Below, one piece after another: positions 57,301 through 64,000 of a stretch of 64,000 bases of DNA. The notes beneath the pieces are model-generated. The model did no database searches. It had not been told where the DNA came from and was given only the letters and a program-made list of their open reading frames with translations. A program made the position numbers and the translations under genes. Location of the stretch: the NCBI GenBank assembly GCA_020205615.1, contig CM035167.1:30393130-30457129 (forward strand), written 5' to 3'. Each line of letters starts with the position of its first letter. Position 1 is the stretch's first letter. Origin of the DNA: Panax quinquefolius (lineage: Eukaryota; Streptophyta; Magnoliopsida; Apiales; Araliaceae).

Positions 57301-57559
57301 TGTTGTGATACTTGAGAGGGATAGTGCCATATCTTCCCGAGACGTAGCCATTACAGATGGTACTACAGTGAGGTCTATTACCACTGGCATGATTTCAGAG
57401 ATGAGCACGTACATTGATGAGCATAGAGTCACCATGCATATGGCTGTAGATCTGTTGGCTCGTGTGGTTACCCTTGTACAGGAGACCACAATGTTACCTC
57501 CTTCTGTTGATAGGGATGCCATGTTGGGCTTGATAGCTCGCATATACACCGATTTGTAG
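54330..57559 (+). pseudogene. Antisense ORF of Tat element: plant-mobile-domain protein with coiled-coil tail
   Basis: Plus-strand gene inside a minus-strand element, between integrase and LTR, where Tat elements are known to carry antisense extra ORFs. Exon 1 54330-54626 (MDPD, TAG, then PSSSRR; acidic stretch). Intron GT 54627 to AG 54707. Exon 2 from 54708 has WGFGAFFSILPRRCPWGYLR and LHFMDCEVMMTPMDWRF, a plant-mobile-domain signature, with a frameshift near 54970-55010. Intron GT 55360 to AG 55435. Exon 3 has WASEKLPCLRPM. Intron GT 55779 to AG 55866. Exon 4 has TPGWSYDTAHTHVFFDSQL. All three introns are phase 0. Later segments (TPTLEEYARL near 56143; VDAFLMFIVAYVYIPRY near 56400; SSVMLYVWFMSHL) resemble the related DUF7745-type region. 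The tail (57000-57559) is a coiled coil with a 14-residue repeat. Several stops and shifts make it a pseudogene. The biochemical function is unknown to me. Confidence 0.8.
57212..57355 (+). repeat. 42-bp (14-residue) coding tandem repeat
   Basis: Three full units plus a partial one at 57212-57253, 57254-57295, 57296-57337 and 57338-57355. They encode RDVALLERDEALAR, RDAAVVERDEARSA, RDVVILERDSAISS and RDVAIT. Fourteen residues are two heptads, fitting a coiled coil. Confidence 0.88.
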
Positions 57560-58723
57560 ATGAGCTTGTATTTTCCTGCAAATACTAGCTTAGCCATTTT
57601 GTCATGTACAGTTTACATTATGTATATCAAACATCATTATATATGTAGCAGGGAAACATATTTTTGATCACTTCCCTTTTAAATATGTCTGGATACTTGC
57701 TTGATATTTTGCATGCTTCTTTAGGGCTTGTGATCTTGATGTATTCTGAATTCCTCCTTGATTGATGGACATTGAGTTGTCACTGAATAGTTCAGAATGG
57801 ATCGTTGATCTGTGTGGATCCCTACCATCTTTGGTGTCTTGGGACTGGTTTCTGTATGGAAAGGTGGAGAGGAGTGTGGCTTTCCTCTCCGAGATTGACC
57901 GCACCACAGATGGTCGCCAATACTCCTATTTGGGAGGAGCCTAGTTAATTCCATCTCTTATGAATTGGTGTTGCTCTTTGAGGCACAACCGCAGCTTAGA
58001 TGGTTGCAAAATCTCCTATTTAGGAGGAGTTCAGGTAATTCCATCCCTTTGGTCTGAACCCGATGAAATGTGATGGATTGAAGTTTGATCCCAGTACCAA
58101 ATGACAAGTATTTATGTTTTGGTAGGGGGTGAGACCAAACCATAAATGGCTGCCTACGTACTCCTATTGAAAAGGAGATTAGGTCTGTGTAGTTCGAACT
58201 TGGTGTAAGAGGTTCAACGATGTATGTGGTAGAAATGGTTTAGGAATGTTTTTGTTGTTTTTTGTTTTTGTAAGGAGAATGGTGTAATAAATGTTTTTGT
58301 TGTTTTGTTTTATTTTTTTTATTGCGACTAGGCCATATAATATATGGTTGCCTATGTACTCCTATTGAATAGGAGATCAGGTCGACGTAGTTCGCCCCTT
58401 AGGACGATTCATAGCCGAAAAACTTGATCCCATTGCAGGTCAGACTGCAGGGAAAAAGAAAGTTTAATCCTAAGTTCAGGATAAACTGCAGGTATGAAAA
58501 AGTTTGATCCCATGTGTGGGGACAAATTGTAAGTGTGAAAGGTTCAATCCCCAGTGGGATAACCGAAGTTGTATGAACGAAGTGAAGCCAGGCTGCTGGC
58601 TTGAAGAGTATGTTTCCTTGAGGGGCAAAGTGTGGAAAAGAGTTGTATGTGATGAAGTGATAAAGAACCAGAATGACTGGTGATCTGATGATCTAACACC
58701 AGGATGTTTACTTGATGGTAAAT
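57560..58723. other. Spacer with conserved hairpin repeats
   Basis: Non-coding gap between convergent antisense gene and pol. Four CTCCTATT(N)AGGAG hairpins at 57923-57939, 58013-58029, 58161-58177 and 58359-58375; two are set in TTGCCTACGTACTCC...GTAGTTCG. T/G-rich low complexity at 58250-58325. Short frames here are not supported. Confidence 0.75.
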
Positions 58724-59960
58724 TCAGACATAGTACCATTTAACGGTGTCCGAGTTGATGAGCTGTGGAAATTCATCGTCGTCCATTTTCTTCAATATGA
58801 GAGCGCCTCATGTCAATACCTCCTTGACAATAAATGGGCCTTCCCAGGTAGGGGCGAATTTTCCTTTGGACTGATCTTGGTTGTCAAGGATCTTCTTTAA
58901 AACCAAGTCATGTTGCTTAAACTGCCGTAGCCGAACTTTTCTATTGTAGGATCTGATGAACCTTTGTTGATATAATTGACCATGGAAGATAGTCGCGGTT
59001 CGCCTTTCGTCTATTAAAGACAATTGGTGATACATGTCTTGTACCCATTAGTATTCATCTAGCTGAGCATCTATCAACACTCTAAGGGATTCCATTTCAA
59101 CTTCTATGGGGAGCACTATTTCCATCTCATAGGTTAATGCATAGGGGGTTGCCCTAGTGGATGTCCGCATTGATGTTCTGTAGGCTAACAGAGTAAGATG
59201 CAATAAGTCAGACCATTCTTTGTGGTTGGTGGACATCTTTTGCATGATCTTCTTGATGTTTTTGTTAGCCGCTTCAACAACACCATTCATCTTTGGAAGG
59301 TAGATGACAAGTTAAGATGTTCGATGTGGAATTTACTGCATAACTCCTCAATCATTTTGTTGTTGAGGTTCTTAGCATTATCTTACACAATTACCTTTAG
59401 TTGTCCATATCGACAAATTACATTGTTTCTAATGAAAGCAGTGATTACTTCTTTGGTAACTCTCGAGAAGGAGGCTACTTCTACCCACTTGGTGAAGTAG
59501 TCGATCATGGTGAATATAAAGCGATGCCCATTACTGACTTTGAGATCGATGGGTCTGATCACATCCATTCCCCACATTGAGAAGGGCTAAGGTGAACTCA
59601 TAATATGGAGCACCCTCGGAGGGGCGTGGATTGAATTTCCATGAATTTGGCACTGATAGCACCTCTTGACGTGATCATCACAGTTAGCTTTGAGGGTAAG
59701 CCAATAATGTCATGTCTTGAGGATCTTTTTAACAAGAAGGGGGGCGCTCATGTGTGGGCCACATACTCCACCATGGACCTCATCCATGAGCCTCTGAGCT
59801 TGGTCTTGATCCAGACATCTGAGGAGACCTTGTCATGCATCTCTTTTATAGAGTGCATCTCCGCTCAGGTAGAATTTTATAGCAAGTCGAGGGATTCGCC
59901 TTTCCTCTGTCGGGCTCACCTCAGTGGGTGTAGATCCTTCTTGTAGGTACTCCTTGATAT
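58724..59960 (-). pseudogene. Tat integrase
   Basis: Minus strand. Zinc-binding CYQCQIHGN near 59675; catalytic Asp in MWGMDVIRPID near 59570; Asp in DNAKNLNN near 59375; Glu in NGVVEAANKNIKKIMQK near 59270; then HLTLLAYRTSMRTST, ALTYEMEIVLPIEVE and C-terminal FKQHDLVLKKILDNQDQSKGKFAPTWEGPF in part. Stop triplet 58724-58726. Broken by stops near 59582 and 59384 and frameshifts near 59290 and 59040. No chromodomain follows, as expected for Tat. Confidence 0.9.
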
Positions 59961-61790
59961 ACTGATATCAAGGGTGCTAGATGGAAGGTAGCTCATCCAA
60001 TACTTCTCCAACATAGTTCCTATAGGTTGGTGCCTTGTGCAGGGAAAATTTGACGCTTGGCATGTGTTCCTTGTCTGCCATTTGAATCAAGGAGGCCAAA
60101 GTTGCTAACGCATTTGCAAAGTCAGTCCTATTATGAGGAATGTGTAGAAAGGAGATTTCTTCGAACTCCAAAGCTATATGTGAAACTTGCCGATGGTAAG
60201 GTAGCAAATGTATCTCTTTGGTTTGATAAATTCCCGTGGATTGTTTGATTACCAACTCCGAATCCCCAAAGACAGTTAACTGCCTGATGCCCATTGAACG
60301 GGAAAGTTTTAGCCACATGAGACAGCCTTCATACTCAGCTATGTTGTTGGTGCTGATAAACTACAATTTGACGGCGACGGGATATTGTTCCCCCGTATCG
60401 GATACTAGAACTTCTCTAGCTCCAAAACCTTCCATATTAACAACTCCATCGAAATACATTTTCCATGTATGACATGTATCGTACTGATGGTGTTGCTGAA
60501 TTGCCATTACCCCTTCATCTGGGAAGTAGGTTTGCAAGGGTTTGAAGTCCCCTACAGGTACGACGGCCAGTTGATCCGTAATTCCTTAACCTTTGATGGA
60601 CTTTTTCATCACGTAGACGATGTCAAATTGTTGTAGGAACAACTGCCATCTGGACAGCCGGCAATTTGACATGGGTTTATTGAATACGTACTTAAGGGGA
60701 TCCACGCGGGATATGAGATGGGTTGTGTGACCATGGAGGTAGTGTTGTAACCTCATGGAAGCCAATGCAAAAGAACAACAAGTCTTCTCAATCAAAGTGT
60801 ACTTGTGTTCACTACTGCTAAATCTTTTGTTGAGGTAATAGATAGCTCATTCTTGGCCTCTATCGTCTTTCTATCCCAGCATACAACCCATGGCATTATC
60901 ACTTATGGATAGGTACATAAACAGGGAACATCATCCCTGGGTGGTACCAAAATGGGAGCTTGGGCTAGCTGCTCTGTGATTGTGAGGAAGGCCTTCTGGC
61001 ACTCGTTGTTCCATTTCATAGAGGAGTTCTTCCTTAAAAATCTGAAGATATGCTCACATGTTGCTCCGAGTGGAGAAATAAACCTACTAATGAAGTTGAT
61101 TCTTCCCAAAAATCCTCCTATTTCCTTCTCTATCTGAGGAATGGGAATTTTCGTGATGGCCTGGATTTTGGTGGGATCCAGCTCAATCCCTTTGTGGCTG
61201 ACTAGGAATCCTAGCAACTTGCCTGATTAAACGCCAAAGACGCACTTGGCTGGATTCAACTTCAAGTTGTACTTGTACAACCTGTTGAAGAGCTTTCTAA
61301 GATGGTCTAAGTGGTCTTCTTCCCTTCAGGATTTGACAATGATGTCATCCACATAGATCTCTATCTCCGTACGCATTAAGTCGTGGAAAAGAGCCATCAT
61401 AACTCGTTGATAAGTGGCTCCGACATTAATGAGGCCGAATGACAACCGTCTATAGCAAAAAGTTCCCCAAGGTGTGATGAAAGTAGTTTTCTCACGATCT
61501 TCCTTAGCAACCATAATCTGGTGGTACCCCGCAAAGTAATCAGCAAAGGAGTACATGTCATATTTAGCAGTATTGTAAATGAGAATGTGGATAAATGGCA
61601 TGAGAAAGCTATCTTTAAGGTAAACTTTGTTCAGATCCCGGTAATCCACACAAACTCGCACCTTTCCTCCAGGCTTAGGCACGAGAATGATGTTGGATAT
61701 CCATTCAGGATATGTGGACACCATGATAATACCAGCTTGAAATTGTTTCACAATTTCTTCTTTCACCTTTAAACTCCACCCAGGCTTCAA
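59961..61790 (-). pseudogene. Tat reverse transcriptase, RNase H and second RNase H
   Basis: RT begins after a stop near 61791: GGKVRVCVDYRDLNKVYLKD, SFADYFAGYHQIMV with its Asp, ITPWGTFCYRRLSFGL and the YVDD block at 61344-61355. A stop near 61325 and another near 61229 precede GFLVSHKGIELDPTKIQAI and WNNECQKAF. First RNase H about 60900-60590 (HKYTLIEKTC; stops near 60880, 60860 and 60586). Second RNase H about 60460-60060: YFDGVVNMEGFGARE, TVFGDSELVIKQSTG, TDFANALATLASLI. The second domain is diagnostic for the Tat lineage. Confidence 0.92.
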
Positions 61791-62722
61791 TCACCTGAGC
61801 TTCTGCTTGACTGGCTTGAATCCCTCTTTAATTGGAAGGCGATGAAGAACAATGTCAGTGGACATACCCACCATGTCATTGTGAGACCATGCAAACACAT
61901 CCTGGAATTGGGTTAGTAGTGTAACCATGTCATTCCTTTGGTTTGGGGTAAGGTCTGAACCAATCTGGACTAACTTATGGCTTTCTAAGGTTCCGAGATT
62001 GAAGGAAGTAGTTTGATCAAGGTTGGGTTTAGGTTTATCTTTGACCCATTCTTTAATCCCCGGAGGCACCTCAATGTCCTTATGTATTTCCATCAAGGCT
62101 GGATTCAACTCTACATCAAAGTTACAATCCTTGTGGAGTAGAGGCATCTTATCAGCAAGTACATACACATCTAAATTCAGGGTCCTGAAACAAAAATATG
62201 CTTTCACTTAGTATATATGAAATGGTTTGATCATACAAAGTGTTAGCATGTACTGACAAAACAACTGCTAATACTGTACAGAAAAGTAATCAGTTATGAT
62301 ATCTCTGAGGCGTAACGAGTTCCGCCTGTTTTACCCTCTAGAGACCAATGTAAGGAGTCTTTGCCCAATTGTTAAGGGCAAAGTCCTGGTGGACTACAGT
62401 GATGGAGGGGTTGTCATCGTCCTCCTTCTCCTTAATGATGATCATTACGTCTGGGCAATCATTGTCTGGGGTGTATCTGTTTGTATGTTCATCATGGACA
62501 ATGACGCGTATGCCTGACATCATGCTGGCGATGTCTTTCTTAATTCTTCGTTCCTCCTCTTTTATTCTGGGGTCTGGAACAAAGACTTCTTTCTCCTTTA
62601 CTGGTATCGGCTTGGGAAATAACATATCCATTACGCTGGCTGGCACCTTTATAGGAGGATGTACGGACTCAGGATTTGTAGGTGGAGACAATCGTCGTGT
62701 AACTAAAGCTGGAGAAATCTGA
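61791..62722 (-). pseudogene. Tat protease-RT linker
   Basis: Minus-strand frames 62691-62338 (SVHPPIKVPASVMDMLFPKP, DCPDVMIIIKEKEDDD, VVHQDFALNN) and 62207-61791 (CFRTLNLDVYVLADKMP, IKEWVKDKPKPNLDQTTSF, DVFAWSHNDMVGM, LHRLPIKEGFKPVKQKLR). Between them a non-coding gap 62208-62337 interrupts the protein; the plus-strand Tat copy has the same gap at 42766-42936, so it predates both copies and could be a family intron or old insertion. Confidence 0.82.
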
Positions 62723-64000
62723 TTATGCTTATGAGGATTCCTGTGACTAGAACTGGAAGAATAGCCCAGCCCAGCTGTTTCAATTTTGATTCTTGTGATT
62801 AATACCCTGATGACCTTTACCTAGCCCTTATCCCAGCTGATGACCCAAGGATATCATTTCTTGAGTAGCCGATATTACTTCGGCAGAAATCTTGGGTGTG
62901 AGAGGTGGCTCCCCAATAGGGTGGTAACGAGTGTTTCTCACCTCTAGGGCATGAAAACTGACTGGCTCAACTTCTGAATTGAATTGATGAGGGGTATGTC
63001 ACTTTGTTTAGGACATTCCGGTTCAGCATTGTCTATGACTAAGCTGTCATTAATGATGTATATCAATTGTAGATGAAGAGTGGAGGGGACGGCCCGAGTC
63101 ATATGAATCCACGGTCTTCCCAATAGCAGGTTATATCTTGAGTCTATTTTGAGTACGTGAAAAGATACGCAAAATATATGGGGACCAATCTCGATTGGTA
63201 GCTCAATCTCTCCGACCGAATTTCGGTGGGATCCGTCGAAAGCTTTGATGATTGTATGGCTACTTCGAATCCGTTTGAGATTGACGTTCATCTTGAGTAA
63301 AGTAGCATAAGGACAGATATTTAGAGACGAACCTCTATCTATCAAGACTCTAACTAGGATGTATCCGGAGGACAAAATTGTAATGTGCAACAGCTTTCAA
63401 TGACCAGTCCCTTCAGGCAGTATGTCGTAATCAGTGAAGGATATCACATTGTTGTTAAAAATGAGATCAACCAAATGTTGTAAATTTTCCCCATCCACTG
63501 ATGTTGGCAAGTAGGATTCTTCCAAAACCTTCAGTAAGATCTTCCTGTGATTGTCGGAAGTTAAAACCAAGTCCATGATTGAAATTTGGTGTGGAGCTTC
63601 TCTTAAGCTTAAAACCACATTGGCTTCGTTATGACCCATAGGGCGGAGGAATTTTTCAATCTTCTCCATGGGTATTTTCCCCTTTGATTTAATGGTAGAC
63701 CTGATCACCCGTTGGGGAAGATACAATGGATTCTCCTTCGACACTGCAGTAGTTGTATGAGAGGTGGATCCTTCAGCATCTCCATAATTCCATGGAACAT
63801 TTTGTAAGCTGATAACAGGATATTGGGTCTGGATGGCATTTTGATTGGCTCTAGAGCAGCCACTTTCAAAGGATTATAAATTCCTTTGAGTTTAATTGCT
63901 TGTATTTTGAGAGGTTTGACTGTCCCATCAGCTTCAGCGGATATAACTTCTACCAGTACCTTCCATTTAGTAGGACAAATATTCTTACTCTCCAATAGCA
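62723..64000 (-). pseudogene. Tat gag C-terminus and aspartic protease
   Basis: Minus-strand frames 63995-63705 and 63744-63397 are gag-protease junction sequence (WKVLVEVISAEADG, KFLRPMGHNEANVVLSLREA). Protease frame 63390-62944 contains VLIDRGSSLNICPYATLL with the active-site Asp at about 63340 (family usually D-N/S-G) and YNLLLGRPWIH near 63120. A frameshift lies near 63720 and a stop just before 63390. 62723-62943 is a degenerate connection. The gag start is beyond the right edge. Confidence 0.85.

Larger units (their letters stand above)
33565..64000 (-). mobile_element. Tat/Ogre-type Ty3/gypsy element, minus strand, heavily nested
   Basis: Internal region 64000-52401 and a 3' LTR whose pieces lie at 51696-52400, 49621-50297, 49376-49393, 40235-40777 and 33565-33949. 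Lineage evidence: second RNase H domain, antisense plant-mobile-domain ORF between integrase and LTR, polypurine tract AAAGAGGGG before the LTR. The 5' LTR and most of gag lie beyond the right edge. Summed LTR pieces are about 2,328 bp, against 2,304 for the intact LTR at 46935-49238. All genes carry lesions. Confidence 0.85.

Noticed and set aside
1..64000. Host protein-coding genes, tRNA or rRNA genes
   Set aside because: Every substantial coding signal belongs to a retrotransposon, and I recognised no tRNA or rRNA sequence apart from primer-site complements.

Overview
The window is plant nuclear DNA. It is AT-rich, contains no recognisable host gene, rRNA or tRNA, and is built almost entirely of nested LTR retrotransposons, LTR fragments, solo LTRs, one foldback MITE-like element and TA microsatellites. 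The families are diagnostic: Ty3/gypsy chromoviruses of Tekay/Del type (integrase with C-terminal chromodomain, very long LTRs), Ty3/gypsy Tat/Ogre-type elements (second RNase H, LTRs starting near TGTAGACAC, an antisense plant-mobile-domain gene), and Ty1/copia. Every coding region carries stops or frameshifts. I infer a flowering plant, probably a dicot with a large repeat-rich genome, but cannot name the species.

Layout. 1-3887: 3' part of a Tekay-like element (element 1, +) whose 3' LTR is cut by the next element. 3888-14428: a nearly complete Tekay-like element (element 2, +), 5' LTR 2,763 bp, extra upstream ORF, gag, protease, RT, RNase H, integrase, chromodomain, truncated 3' LTR. 14429-22882: a non-autonomous, minus-strand tandem LTR-internal-LTR-internal array (LARD-like) joined through a patched junction to a minus-strand copia element (22883-28952). 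The copia gag and leader are split by two solo LTRs, each with its own 5-bp target duplication. 28953-33564: fragments of further LTRs, including a minisatellite of AT-rich hairpins.

From 33565 to the right edge the framework is one minus-strand Tat element. Its 3' LTR is scattered over 33565-52400 because it was split by a 3.1-kb solo LTR (itself carrying a 3.2-kb solo LTR), by a plus-strand Tat composite (40778-49375), by a foldback MITE-like element and by a 1.4-kb solo copia LTR. Adding the pieces gives about 2.33 kb, matching the intact 2.30-kb LTR at 46935-49238. The internal part runs leftwards from 64000: gag end/protease, RT, RNase H, second RNase H, integrase (to 58724), hairpin-repeat spacer, then on the opposite strand an intron-containing plant-mobile-domain gene with a coiled-coil tail (54330-57559), a GC-palindrome minisatellite, polypurine tract and LTR.

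Most notable: (i) the antisense, spliced-looking gene inside the Tat element; (ii) a conserved module near the 3' end of several different Tekay-type LTRs, a splice-acceptor-like CAG followed in three of them by a short lysine/glycine-rich frame and stop; (iii) an abrupt identity step and patched junction in the LARD array that reads as a record of double-strand-break repair; (iv) five solo LTRs, four with exact and one with near-exact target duplications, which let the insertion order be read. All elements look defective; protein products are unlikely apart from short ORFs.
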